Below, piece after piece: positions 8,050-18,300 of a DNA stretch of 39,285 nt (position 1 is its first letter; the number at the start of each line of letters is the position of its first letter). A program made the translations under genes and the position numbers. Origin of the DNA: Candidatus Stygibacter australis (GTDB lineage: Bacteria; Cloacimonadota; Cloacimonadia; Cloacimonadales; TCS61). The notes under the pieces are model-generated. The model worked only from the letters and a program-made list of their open reading frames with translations, did not search any database and was not told the DNA's origin. The DNA lies in contig JAVCDJ010000124.1 in assembly GCA_030765845.1 (NCBI GenBank), positions 1-39,285 of the forward strand, in the 5' to 3' direction.

Positions 8050-10199
8050 AATGAACTCCTGTTGATCTCTTGATAAATACGCTCAGGTGTGAGTGGCAGG
8101 TCATTAATGATAACTCCTGCTGCCTGGATAAGAGCATTGCGAACAGCGGGAGCAGGATAATCCATGGGGATTTCTCCTAATCCCTTTGCCACTGCAGAAT
8201 CCGTATGGATAAATTCCACTATCATCTCAGGCATATCCTCAGTAGTGGGTAAAGTGTAATCTGTGAAACCACGAGTTCGGGGATAACCCTTTTTATAGAT
8301 ATTCTCTGTAAGTGCCCAGCCCAAAGCCTGGGTAACGCCACCATAAACCTGACCCAGAGCAATATCGTGATTGATAACTCTGCCGATGTCAAGCACATTC
8401 CAGCATTTTGTCACTTTCGCTTTATATTGCAGGGGATCATAATCAATTTCCACTACGCAGGCAGCCCAGGAAAAATCATGATAAGCAGTACCCTGATTGG
8501 TTTTATCATCAAAATCATCATTGGGGTCTGGCTTAAAGCTGAGTTCGTAGTCTTTGGGGAATAGTTCCTGATGATCCTGGATATAACCCGCCAGATCATC
8601 ACATTTCAATTCATACTTAATCTTTGCAGCAAGTTTTTGCAGTAAGCTTCCCACAATATAAATTGTCCTGGAAGCTACAGTAGGTCCGCTGTTAGGGGTT
8701 TTTCCAGTATTGGGAATTTGAACATTTACCTTTTCCAGAGGGATATTAAATTCTTCATTTACCATCTGAGCAAGCGTTGTATGAGCCCCCTGTCCCATCT
8801 CCACATTGGCCACAAATATCTGGACATTAGCATTCTTATCCAACCGCATTTTTACTTTGGACTGCAAGTCCTTTTCACCATTACCGGTGTATCCGCCACC
8901 ATGCAGGGCCATTACAAGTCCAATCCCTTTTTTATCTTTATGATCCTTGTTATATTGCTCAAACTGTCTGTGTTTATTAGCATAATCAGAAATCTCCAGT
9001 ATTCGCTGCATACATTCATGGAGATGATCTTCTTTAACTACCTGTCCTGAAGGCATTTTGTCATTTTTTCTCAGAAGATTAATTTCACGCATTTCCAGCG
9101 GAGATTTACCTATTGCTCTGGCAATATTATCAAGATGAGATTCAATGGCAAATATTGCCTGAGGAGCACCAAATCCTCTAAAAGCTCCATTGGGTGGAGT
9201 ATTGCTTTGTTGCAGAAAACCGCTGATCTCGCAGCGTGGCAGGTTATAACCTCCACCGGCATGGAGAATCCCACGATGTAACACTACAGGTGACAGGGTT
9301 TGATATGCTCCCGCATCTAAGCGATAATTGATATTTACAGCTTTTATTTTACCTGTCTGGACATCTGTATAGGAGACAATTGCCACCCGTGATGGGTGTC
9401 TTTTTGTGGTTATCAGCAGATCATCGGCTCGCTCAAGTTTTATCTTCACTGGTTTGTGGGCTTTATAGGCAAGCAGAGCTGTAATCCCAGCCAGCAGATT
9501 AGGGAAATCTTCCTTTCCGCCAAATGCTCCACCAATCCCTTCAGATGTTTCCACGATCACTTTTTCTACAGCATTCCCCATGATCACTTTCACTGCTTCT
9601 TCCACGAAAAATGGGCATTGCATGGTACCAGTGATCTTTATCTTGCTGTTCTTTTGATCATATTCTGCCAGCATCCCTTGTGGTTCCAGATAAGCCTGCT
9701 CCTGGTGCTGGGTATAAAACACCTCTTCAATGTGTTTCAGATGCTCAGGATCAACTTTAGCACCATCCTTGTGACTTATGTGCATGCACTCGCCAAACTG
9801 AAATGCCTTATCATCGAGGCAAGTATCTACGTCAGTAATTGCCATTTCCTCTTCGTACTCAATTTTGATGGCAGAAATGAAACTCATAAGTGTTTTCAAT
9901 TCAGGATGTGCTATTCCCATGATCACCTGACCATAGTGCAGCACCTCTCCTTTGGTCATAAAGGGTTGGTCTGATACCGGCTCAGGAACTATATTCTCCC
10001 CTGGAATATCTGATGCCTGCACAATAGTAAATTCCTTCAGGTCATAATCCTGGGGATAAGATATATTTTTGATCTTTCCTTTGTCTATTGTGGCATAGAG
10101 CAAATAACCATGCAGCATATCTTCCAGGGAATAATCATCCAGAAAACGGCATTTCCCGATAATTTTTGCCAGACCATCTTTTCTTGGTTTAGATTTCAT
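8046..10199 (-). CDS. xdhA: Molybdopterin subunit of xanthine dehydrogenase-like enzyme
   Basis: A 717-residue molybdenum-binding subunit. Visible motifs are 'QEQAYLEPQ' near residue 173, 'GIGGAFGGKED' near 223, 'AFRGFGAPQ' near 338 (the Arg that contacts purines in xanthine oxidase), 'EMGQGAHT' near 470 and 'KGLGEIPMD' near 672, which holds the catalytic Glu equivalent. E. coli XdhA is 752 residues, so this is a slightly short full-length subunit. Products of this family hydroxylate hypoxanthine or xanthine at carbon using water. It starts 12 nt after the threonine-synthase-like gene. An in-frame selenocysteine codon is neither seen nor needed; some relatives use a labile selenium ligand instead, which sequence cannot show here. 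Confidence 0.9.
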   Translation of the reverse strand: MKSKPRKDGLAKIIGKCRFLDDYSLEDMLHGYLLYATIDKGKIKNISYPQDYDLKEFTIVQASDIPGENIVPEPVSDQPFMTKGEVLHYGQVIMGIAHPELKTLMSFISAIKIEYEEEMAITDVDTCLDDKAFQFGECMHISHKDGAKVDPEHLKHIEEVFYTQHQEQAYLEPQGMLAEYDQKNSKIKITGTMQCPFFVEEAVKVIMGNAVEKVIVETSEGIGGAFGGKEDFPNLLAGITALLAYKAHKPVKIKLERADDLLITTKRHPSRVAIVSYTDVQTGKIKAVNINYRLDAGAYQTLSPVVLHRGILHAGGGYNLPRCEISGFLQQSNTPPNGAFRGFGAPQAIFAIESHLDNIARAIGKSPLEMREINLLRKNDKMPSGQVVKEDHLHECMQRILEISDYANKHRQFEQYNKDHKDKKGIGLVMALHGGGYTGNGEKDLQSKVKMRLDKNANVQIFVANVEMGQGAHTTLAQMVNEEFNIPLEKVNVQIPNTGKTPNSGPTVASRTIYIVGSLLQKLAAKIKYELKCDDLAGYIQDHQELFPKDYELSFKPDPNDDFDDKTNQGTAYHDFSWAACVVEIDYDPLQYKAKVTKCWNVLDIGRVINHDIALGQVYGGVTQALGWALTENIYKKGYPRTRGFTDYTLPTTEDMPEMIVEFIHTDSAVAKGLGEIPMDYPAPAVRNALIQAAGVIINDLPLTPERIYQEINRSSL

Positions 10200-10211
10200 A
10201 TATTTCCCTCC

Positions 10212-11423
10212 TCAAATGTATCGGGATAATTTCTTTCTTAATGACGCCAGATCGGGCTCAATCGATTCCGGAATTTTGATCAGAGCTGATACTGCCTTGA
10301 TGTCTTTTAATCCAGAGCCGGTCAGTAATACCACATTCCGGCTGTTTTTTTCTAACTGATATTCTTCCATATAACTTAAATATCCGGCATAAGCTGCCGC
10401 TGCTGCGGGTTCGGCAAAAAGTCCAAATCTTGCAGCTAATATACTGCCTGCATGGAGGATGGAGTGATCTGATACCTTGATTGATTTCCCTTTGTATTTT
10501 TCCAGAAATTGCTTCGACATATAATAATTACGTGGGATTTTAACTGAAATGGAGTCTGCTATTGTTTCAGGATTTTCTGCCCTCACTGAGATGATCTCCG
10601 GGATATGATTGATTATACCCGTTTTAAGCAGGTCTTCAAAACCCTTATATATCCCGGCAATAATACATCCATCACCTACAGGTATAAATACCCTGTCAGG
10701 AAGCGTTTTTCCCATTTGACTGTAAATCTCATAAGCAGCAGTTTTTTTCCCTTCAATAGTAAAGGGGTTATAAGCAGTATTTCTATTATAGATACCCAGT
10801 TCTGCAGTAGCCTGCACAGAAAGATCAAAAGCATCATCATAGCTGCCACTTACGGGAATAATCTCTGCTCCGTACATTGCTATCTGAACCAGTTTGGCAA
10901 TTGGCGCTTTCTCTGGAACTAATATGATTATCTTCTGACCTTGAGCAGCACCAATTCCTGCCAGAGAAGAACCTGCATTACCAGTGGAAGCAGCAATAAT
11001 TGTATTGATACCTCTCTCCTTTGCTACAGCAGAGACCAGATTTGAAGCTCTATCCTTGTAAGAAAAAGTAGGATTCTGGCTATCATCTTTAAAGAGAAGT
11101 TTATGTGGCGGCTGTCTATTTTCAGGGATATTTATCTCATAGAGTGGAGTGTTGCCGACTTTCAAATATGATAATGATTGCCTTGAATTAATTGGTAATA
11201 GATCAATAAAACCGGTTTTTTCCAGATGGTTATGCAGCTCTGTTCCGTATTGATTTTTTAAGATTTCATAATCATATATAGTCTTCAATACTCCTTCTGG
11301 TGGCTGATCAGTAGTATTTTGAGCGCTGCAGGCAGGGCACAGATATTCCACTTCAGTTACAGAATAGTGCCTGCCACAATTTACGCACTCAAAAATGATC
11401 TTATCAGTTGATCCACTTTGCAT
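10212..11423 (-). CDS. Threonine synthase-like fold-type II PLP enzyme with zinc ribbon
   Basis: A 403-residue PLP enzyme of the threonine synthase group. The N-terminus carries a four-Cys zinc ribbon (C13, C16, C29, C32: FECVNCGRHY ... YLCPACS). The PLP lysine is K123 in 'NPTFSYKDRASNLV', followed by 'ASTGNAGSSLAGIGA' and a phosphate-binding glycine region 'PVGDGCIIAGIYKG'. By family it could be a real threonine synthase (O-phosphohomoserine to threonine), but it sits inside a purine-degradation operon, 8 nt after another PLP enzyme and 12 nt before a xanthine dehydrogenase subunit. No other threonine-pathway gene is nearby. An alternative is a beta-eliminating enzyme acting on a diamino or ureido amino acid from the pathway. 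Family assignment is firm; substrate is open. Confidence 0.75.
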   Translation of the reverse strand: MQSGSTDKIIFECVNCGRHYSVTEVEYLCPACSAQNTTDQPPEGVLKTIYDYEILKNQYGTELHNHLEKTGFIDLLPINSRQSLSYLKVGNTPLYEINIPENRQPPHKLLFKDDSQNPTFSYKDRASNLVSAVAKERGINTIIAASTGNAGSSLAGIGAAQGQKIIILVPEKAPIAKLVQIAMYGAEIIPVSGSYDDAFDLSVQATAELGIYNRNTAYNPFTIEGKKTAAYEIYSQMGKTLPDRVFIPVGDGCIIAGIYKGFEDLLKTGIINHIPEIISVRAENPETIADSISVKIPRNYYMSKQFLEKYKGKSIKVSDHSILHAGSILAARFGLFAEPAAAAAYAGYLSYMEEYQLEKNSRNVVLLTGSGLKDIKAVSALIKIPESIEPDLASLRKKLSRYI

Positions 11424-11431
11424 TTACATTC

Positions 11432-12901
11432 CTATTTCAGCTTTTCTAATAAACCCGTCCGGGCATTGAATTCATTTATCCTTTCATCCCATTCAAATAC
11501 TTTATTGAATTGTCTCTCCCAGTAATGCTCATCATACCACTGGGCATTAAGCTCTTCAACATCTTTGCCCTGCTGTTCTATCCAGGTAAAATATTTCAGA
11601 TTGTGCATTCTTCTGCGGTCATAATAAGAAAGCTCCAGCATATTATCTATACTTAATCCCATCAATGCCGCATTATAATCTATTGCTGCCTGAGTAAGAG
11701 AATATTCTCCCTGCTTTTCTCTGCTTTCTATTAAACGAGATCCATACATTTCCATGCTGTCTGTTGCCACGGTAAATATTATATCATTCTCATTCATTTC
11801 ATAATATTTAGCAGTCTTGATAGCCCCCATGATATTGGCAATAGAAGAAATACCTAATAATTCCAGCTTTTTGATCATCTCAGATGCCACGCCTTTATTT
11901 TGCAGGTATTCATGCCCCTTATCTTCATTAAATAATCTCATCAGGTCAATATTAGGATTATCATCAATAGCTATCACCAGATCGATATTACGCACATTCA
12001 TGATCCAGGGAACATGTTTATCGCCAATACCTTCTATCCTGTGTCCCCCATAACCATTATACAATAATGTGGGGCACTGCAAGGCTTCACCTGCACCAAC
12101 TATTATCCGGGGGAATTTTGTACGCAGATATTCTGCTGATCCCAGTGTTCCTCCTGAACCCTGCGTTAAAAATACGGAACTGAATCTGCTTTCTTCGGTT
12201 TTTATTTCATTAAACACTTCCTCCATGGCAGGTCCTGTTACTGCATAATGCCAGAGAGGATTCCCAATTTCACTGAACTGGTTCAAATTAACTATTTTAT
12301 TTCCCCGATCATGGCAAAGTTCTTTTGCCTTATCATATATTTCTTTCACATTGCTTTCACAGCCTGGAGTGGCAAAAACCTCAGCTCCCACTTCATGCAG
12401 CCAGTCAAAGCGTTCCTGACTCATCTCCTCCGGTAGTACTGCAATCGAATGACAGCCCAGCAGATAGGAATCATAAGCTCCTCCTCGACAGTAGTTGCCT
12501 GTGGAGGGCCATAAAGCTTTCTGGGTAGTGGGATCAAAATCACCAGCCACCAGTTTTTCCACCAGCGGGCCAAAAGTCGCTCCCACTTTGTGAGAACCTG
12601 TAGGGAAGTATTTACCGATCAATACTACTATCCGGGCTTTTACACCTGTCAATTCATAGGGCAATTCAATATAGTTGACTTTACCAAAACCACCACCGGT
12701 TTCTACTGGCTCATTTTTCCAGGTAAGGCGAAAAAGGTTATAGGGATGCAAATCCCATAAGCCAATATGCTTTAATTCTTCTTTAATTTTATCCGGCACA
12801 AGTTCAGGGTTACGCATCTGAGCATAAGTGGGAATGATAATATTCTTTTCAATACATCTTTGGACAGTATTTTTCAGTACTGCTTCTTTGTCTTTATTCA
12901 T
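11432..12901 (-). CDS. Fold-type II PLP-dependent lyase-like enzyme, possible stand-in for YgeX
   Basis: A 489-residue enzyme of the cysteine synthase/threonine dehydratase superfamily. The PLP lysine is K105 in 'KYFPTGSHKVGATFGPL', followed by 'WPSTGNYCRGGAYDSYLLG' (substrate loop) and the glycine-rich phosphate cup 'LTQGSGGTLGSAEYLR' near residue 246. It lies next to ygeW, where E. coli has ygeX (2,3-diaminopropionate ammonia-lyase). It is about 90 residues longer than YgeX and I see no close resemblance to it (YgeX's lysine sits in an 'RFGLNAFK' motif). By position it is the best candidate for the enzyme that releases ammonia and pyruvate from the pathway's amino acid. Family confident; reaction inferred from the operon only. 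Confidence 0.72.
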   Translation of the reverse strand: MNKDKEAVLKNTVQRCIEKNIIIPTYAQMRNPELVPDKIKEELKHIGLWDLHPYNLFRLTWKNEPVETGGGFGKVNYIELPYELTGVKARIVVLIGKYFPTGSHKVGATFGPLVEKLVAGDFDPTTQKALWPSTGNYCRGGAYDSYLLGCHSIAVLPEEMSQERFDWLHEVGAEVFATPGCESNVKEIYDKAKELCHDRGNKIVNLNQFSEIGNPLWHYAVTGPAMEEVFNEIKTEESRFSSVFLTQGSGGTLGSAEYLRTKFPRIIVGAGEALQCPTLLYNGYGGHRIEGIGDKHVPWIMNVRNIDLVIAIDDNPNIDLMRLFNEDKGHEYLQNKGVASEMIKKLELLGISSIANIMGAIKTAKYYEMNENDIIFTVATDSMEMYGSRLIESREKQGEYSLTQAAIDYNAALMGLSIDNMLELSYYDRRRMHNLKYFTWIEQQGKDVEELNAQWYDEHYWERQFNKVFEWDERINEFNARTGLLEKLK

Positions 12902-12922
12902 TTTATCCTCTCAAATTTATTT

Positions 12923-14113
12923 TTAATACTTTTTACGCAAGCTTCCATTTTGCAGAAGCTGCTGCAAGGCATCAACAGGTTTACGGGTTTTTGCCAACAG
13001 TATCATGGCTGCTATCACAAAAGGCTTATACCCTGCCTGCTGATATGTGTCCACCATATATTTATCAAATATTTCAGCCGATACTTCCCCGTGTTCACAA
13101 CTGACCCCGGTAATATCGGCAGGGAGGCAGTGCATATATAATGCCTTACCATCACGGGTAAGTCCCATTTTTTTCTGATTGCATTCCCAATCCATATGTT
13201 CGGCATTCATGATCAGGCATTTCTTTTCGAGCTCATCTAAACCCTTAAAATCCTTGTTCTGCATCAGTTCTGTACGGGTTCGCATAATACTCAAAGGTGC
13301 CCAGGATTTGGGGTATACTATATCTGCTCCTTCGAATGCCTGCTCCATATTATCGCAGATCATGAATTCTCCCCCGCTTTTAATTGTATTTTTCCTTGCC
13401 AGTTCTTCAATTTCGGGTAATAATTCATAACCTTTGGGGTACGCCAGATTAATCTTCATTCCCAGCCTGCTCATCAAGGCGATCAATCCCTGTGGTACAG
13501 ATAATGGTTTGCCATAGCTTGGTGAATATGCCCAACTCACAGCAATCTTTTTGCCTTTTAGTTTATCTATACCACCAAAATAATCTACCAGTTTTGACAG
13601 GTCCGCAAGAGACTGAGTAGGATGATCAAGGTCACTCTGCAGGTTTACTATAACGGGTTTTGATGCTAATATACCATTATCATATCCATATTGCACTGCT
13701 TTTGCAACCTCTCTTTGATAGCTGTCTCCCAGACCAGGATACATGTCATCCCGGATGCCTATAACCTCAGTTAGAAATGAGATCATATTAGCAGTTTCAC
13801 GTACAGTTTCACCATGAGCAATTTGAGATTTGCTCTCTTCCAGATCTTGCACGCTAAGACCCAGCAGATTTGCTGCAGATGCAAAGCTAAACCGTGTGCG
13901 CGTGGAATTATCACGGAAATTAGATACTGCCAGCCCTGACTCAAATATTTTTGCTGATATATTATTTTCAAAGAGCAATTGTAAAATCTTAGTGGTCAAA
14001 ACAGTTGCTTTGATCTCTTCCAGTGATTTTTCCCAGGTTAAAAGGAAGTTTTTACCATACATATCAGTTGTCAGATCTTTCAGCATATTTATTTCATCAT
14101 GGATTATCTTCAT
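12923..14113 (-). CDS. ygeW: YgeW-type carbamoyltransferase
   Basis: A 396-residue carbamoyltransferase of the aspartate/ornithine transcarbamoylase fold, the same length as E. coli YgeW. 'DNSTRTRFSF' (residues 68-77) is the carbamoyl-phosphate loop SxRTR. 'DLDHPTQSLADL' is the H-P-T-Q motif and 'MHCLPADITG' is the OTCase-type H-C-L-P motif. I chose the ATG at 14113 (MKIIHDEINM), because GAGGG lies 8 nt upstream. The longer frame from 14179 would overlap ygeY by 62 nt and adds residues unlike the family. In the E. coli cluster YgeW is proposed to transfer a carbamoyl group between ureido intermediates and phosphate; here it follows ygeY by 4 nt. Carbamoyl phosphate would then yield ATP if a carbamate kinase exists elsewhere, since none is in the operon. 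Confidence 0.9.
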   Translation of the reverse strand: MKIIHDEINMLKDLTTDMYGKNFLLTWEKSLEEIKATVLTTKILQLLFENNISAKIFESGLAVSNFRDNSTRTRFSFASAANLLGLSVQDLEESKSQIAHGETVRETANMISFLTEVIGIRDDMYPGLGDSYQREVAKAVQYGYDNGILASKPVIVNLQSDLDHPTQSLADLSKLVDYFGGIDKLKGKKIAVSWAYSPSYGKPLSVPQGLIALMSRLGMKINLAYPKGYELLPEIEELARKNTIKSGGEFMICDNMEQAFEGADIVYPKSWAPLSIMRTRTELMQNKDFKGLDELEKKCLIMNAEHMDWECNQKKMGLTRDGKALYMHCLPADITGVSCEHGEVSAEIFDKYMVDTYQQAGYKPFVIAAMILLAKTRKPVDALQQLLQNGSLRKKY

Positions 14114-14117
14114 ACTT

Positions 14118-15320
14118 CTATCCCTCATTAAGTTTCGCAACCAGTCCAGCATAAAATGCTGCTGCCTGCCAAAGGTCACTGATCTTCACACTCTCATTTA
14201 CGGCATGTGCCTGATCTTCATCTCCAGGACCCAGTCCCAGACATTTGATCTCAGGATGCTTGCCCATAATGAACACACAATTAGTGCTGAAAGTCCATTT
14301 ATCTATTTTGGGAGCTTTATCGAATAAATTAATATAAGCCTCTTCCGCACTTTTCAGCCATAGGGAATCTTTGGGTAATACCCAGGTTGGAAAATATTTC
14401 TCTACTGGATATATTTTACCAGTATATGCTTTTTCCTCGTATAGGGGAACCGTTATCTCAGCATCACTGATCCCTGCCCGATCACAACAGGCTCGCACTT
14501 CTGCCACAGAGCTTTCTTTATTTTCACCCACAGTAAGCCTTCTATCCAGCAGAATTCTTGCCCGGTCAGGTACAGAACACTGGCTGGCTGAATCTGATTT
14601 GAATATCGTAGTGGTAATTGTTCCTTTACCCAGGAAATCATCATCTTTTAGTTCGGCAGGTAATTTTTCGATTTCTTTCACGATAGATGCCATTTTATAA
14701 ATAGCATTAACTCCCCGCTCAGGTGCTGAACCATGGCAGGAAACGCCTTTCACTTCTACTTCTATCTCCATTCTGCCTCTATGACCACGATATATATTCA
14801 AACTCGTGGGCTCAGTGCTTACTACCAGCTCAGGCTTGATACCTTCTTCCTCAATCAGATATTCCCAGGCAATTCCATCACAATCTTCCTCCATCACAGT
14901 ACCGGTAAACAAAATTGTAAATTCTTTATTCAAACCCAGTTTCCTGATGATCTTCCCAGCTGTCAGCATGGCTGCCATGCCGCCTAACTGATCTGAGCTA
15001 CCACGTCCCCATACCCGATCCTTATCAATCATTCCTGAATGAGGTGGAAAATTCCAGTCTGCTGTATCTCCGGGATACACGGTATCTATATGAGCATCAA
15101 AAGCTATAATTCTCTTACCGTTTCCTATTTTACCAATAACACTGCCTAATCCGTCAATCCGCACATCATCAAATCCATGGTCTTCCATTTCACGCTTCAG
15201 AAGTTTTACCATATCAGCTTCTTTACCCGAAAATGATGGTGTCTGGATCATCCTGCTCAAGAGTTTTGCAGTTTCTTTTGTATAACTTTCTGCCAGATTT
15301 TTTATTGCCTTGTAATCCAT
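14118..15320 (-). CDS. ygeY: YgeY-type M20 metallo-amidohydrolase
   Basis: A 400-residue protein of the M20/ArgE/DapE group (E. coli YgeY has 403). Metal and catalytic residues are in place: H77 and D79 in 'FDAHIDT', D110 in 'WGRGSSDQLGG' (bridging), E144/E145 in 'TVMEEDCDG', Glu near 171 in 'STEPTSLN' and a late His in 'DQAHAVNE'. The dimerisation-domain motif 'RGRMEIEVEVKGVSCHGSAPERG' is also present. Family enzymes hydrolyse N-acyl or N-carbamoyl amino acids. In purine clusters YgeY is assigned to removal of a carbamoyl-type group before the PLP lyase step. It starts 12 nt after ygfK and ends 4 nt before ygeW. Intact and full length. Confidence 0.92.
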   Translation of the reverse strand: MDYKAIKNLAESYTKETAKLLSRMIQTPSFSGKEADMVKLLKREMEDHGFDDVRIDGLGSVIGKIGNGKRIIAFDAHIDTVYPGDTADWNFPPHSGMIDKDRVWGRGSSDQLGGMAAMLTAGKIIRKLGLNKEFTILFTGTVMEEDCDGIAWEYLIEEEGIKPELVVSTEPTSLNIYRGHRGRMEIEVEVKGVSCHGSAPERGVNAIYKMASIVKEIEKLPAELKDDDFLGKGTITTTIFKSDSASQCSVPDRARILLDRRLTVGENKESSVAEVRACCDRAGISDAEITVPLYEEKAYTGKIYPVEKYFPTWVLPKDSLWLKSAEEAYINLFDKAPKIDKWTFSTNCVFIMGKHPEIKCLGLGPGDEDQAHAVNESVKISDLWQAAAFYAGLVAKLNEG

Positions 15321-15332
15321 ATAATGTCCCTT

Positions 15333-18300
15333 CTATAATTTAATTAGATATCCATATTTTTCATTAATTGATTTGATCACTTCCACGGTTTCGGGAGAGA
15401 TGAACACCTCTTTCCCTGTTTTATCTTTCACCATAAATCCATCCTCATCAATAAACTCACCTTCTACTTCAAAATAACGTACAAGACCTTGATTATCACC
15501 GCTGAAATACACCCCATTATTATTGCTTTCGGCAAAATCTTCTGCTGAACTGAATAGATTGAATTTATCTTTATAAGGCTTCCCCTGATAGGGGCAGAAG
15601 GTCTCACAATTTCCGCATTCATTACATAATTTATCTAAATGGATGATCTGAAAATGATCTAACAATCGAGTTGAATTCACCCTGATAGCCACATTAGCCC
15701 GATTGGGACATACTTCCACGCATTTATTGCACAGATAATCGCATTTCAAGCAGCGCTCTGTTTCCAGCTTGATATCATCAGCTACTGGTTTTATCTTTCC
15801 TTTCTCTTTATGTAATTTATATATCTCGCTTTCAATTTCCAGGTAAGATTTTTCCACTTGATCAGTCTTATATTCTATCTTTTCTTTCTTCAAAATCTGC
15901 TCAGCAGCTTCAATCCCATCTGCCATTGACTGAACCACCGAAGAAGGCCCTCGCCTGGCATCTCCAGCTATATACACATTTTTGAGATTTGTTACACATT
16001 CATTTTTGGCGTCAATATGATTAGCCTTCAAATAATCCTGATCAACAATTTCACCAATTGCGGAAATCACCAGATCAGCAGGAATCAGAACCACCGGCTC
16101 AGCAGCAGGTATTGCCTGCCTGCGTCCAGAATTATCGATCTCACCCAATTTCATCGGCTGACAGATCAATTCTCCATTTTTATATGCCACTGGCTGTAAT
16201 AGTTCTCTGAATTCCACTCCATCTTTCAAAGCATTTTCAAATTCTTCTTTATCTGCCGGCATCTCAGCTTCTGTTCTGCGATAAACCAGGCTCACATTTT
16301 TCACTCCACCGCGCCTGATTGCTGCCCGGGCACTATCCATGGCAGAATTACCTCCACCTGTAACTACAATATTCTGAATTTCCTTCATGGGAAACTCATT
16401 TCGTTTATTTTTCCGCAAAAATTCCAGAGCATGGAAAACTTTATCATTATCACCCTTCAGTTTCAAATTCCTGCTCTTTCCTGCTCCAATTGCTAATATC
16501 ACATATTTATTTCCAGCTGAGAGCAATTCGTCGACCCCCACCTTTGAATTATAAATGATTTCCACACCACAACGTATGAGCATTTCCAGATCTTTATCAA
16601 TCACTTCTTCCGGTAGCCTGAAACCAGGTATCACCTGTCTTACCAATCCCCCGGCAGATGACTCCTTTTCATATATTTTCACCTGCATTCCCTGTCTTCG
16701 TAAATATAATGCTGCCGAAAGTCCTGCTGGCCCCGCTCCGATTATCGCCACGCTTGCTCCATTAATTTCACTGGCTGTTAAGCTCTCAAGATATTCATAA
16801 TATCCTTCCGCTGCTGCTTCCTTTTTTATTTCTCTGATTGATAACGGATATTCATAATCCACACGCACGCATTTTGTTTGACAGGGCTGTTCACATATAT
16901 AACCAGTAATATGGGGCAGAGCATTTCTTAAGTGAATAACCTGCAATGCTTCAGCATATTTTTCTTCCGCAACCAGTCTGATATATTCTGGAATATCTTG
17001 CTCGATTGGGCAACCTTTCTGACAGCCAGCTCCCGCACAGTCATAAATAGGTAACTTATTATTATTCTTTACACTGACGTTGAACTTACCATATCCATAA
17101 TCCTTGTTTACGGCACGATCAGCGAGTTCTGACAGCACTTGTTGATCTATCTGCTCCGGTAAAGAACTGTCATTGAGAATTTCACACAATTGAGCTATTC
17201 TTTTATATCCCCCCGGTTTCAGTAGATTTGTAGCCATTGTTACGGGTCTAATACCACTTGCAGCAATATCCTTGATATTCTCAAATTCTGCTCCTCCACA
17301 ATAAGAAATATTTAACTTCTGACCAAAATCCAGATGTAGTTTGTGTGCCAGATTGATAGTTAATGGAAAAAGTGCTTTCCCGCTCATATACATTTCGTTT
17401 CCTGGTAAAACCTGCTTAAGATTCTTTACTGGCAAAGTGTTTGAGAGCTTTACTCCAAACATCCTGTCCTGCTTCTCTGCGTAGGCCATAAGAGCAGACA
17501 CAATTTCTTTTGCTGCCCCATATTGCAGATCATGCGCAAAAGTATCTGGCTTCAATTCCAGATTAAACCCCAATTTCTGCATTGTTTCATGCACATATTC
17601 ATATCCTAGTAAAGTTGGATTCAATTTCAGAAATGTATGCAGTTTCTTTTCTCCCAGCAAATATCGGCAAATTGCTTCCTGATCTTCTGGAGGACAGCCA
17701 TGCATCGTCGATAGCGTTATTGAATTTGAGATTTGTGAAGGTATATTTATAATCTTATCACTCCATTTTTCCATGTCTAGTCGTTTACTGACAAAGTCTC
17801 TCAGCTCCCGCACGCATTGATTGAAATATGACTCATTACCTGCATCAACCAGGTTATTGATAAATTTATCAATTTTGGGAGACTTGATCCCCTTTAGATC
17901 ATAGCCCACACTCATATTAAAGATGAAACCTTCATCCTGTTCAGATAATTCCAGAAAATCCCTCAAAAAGTGCATTATAACCCAGGCTTTCACATATTCC
18001 TGATATGCCTCTTCTACGCTCAATTCTGTGCTCCACTCTGTATTATAACCTTCATATTCTGCTTCTATACAGGGCTTTTCTATATCAAGTTCATCCAGGA
18101 TCTGCACTGTTTTCAGTTCAAAAAATCTTGAACCGGTCAAATATGCTGAAATTATATTTTGAGCACACTGCGTATGAGGTCCTGCTGCTGGTCCTAATAT
18201 AGTCTCATAATCATGTCCCCCTGAACTAAAGTGATTCTTTCCCCGATTACGGAAAAAACTGGCATCATTTATCCCAAAAATGCTTCTCTGTTTTTCATAT

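Noticed and set aside
9396-9974. A 192-codon plus-strand frame opposite the xdhA-like Mo subunit, and similar long antisense frames (6145-6645, 13830-14327, 36535-35996).
   Set aside because: They lie fully inside well-supported genes on the other strand, lack ribosome-binding sites and show no recognisable domain.
3042-10199. Selenocysteine-containing molybdenum hydroxylases.
   Set aside because: All subunits read through without an in-frame TGA, and no SECIS-like element or selenium gene was seen. A labile non-selenocysteine selenium ligand cannot be judged from sequence.
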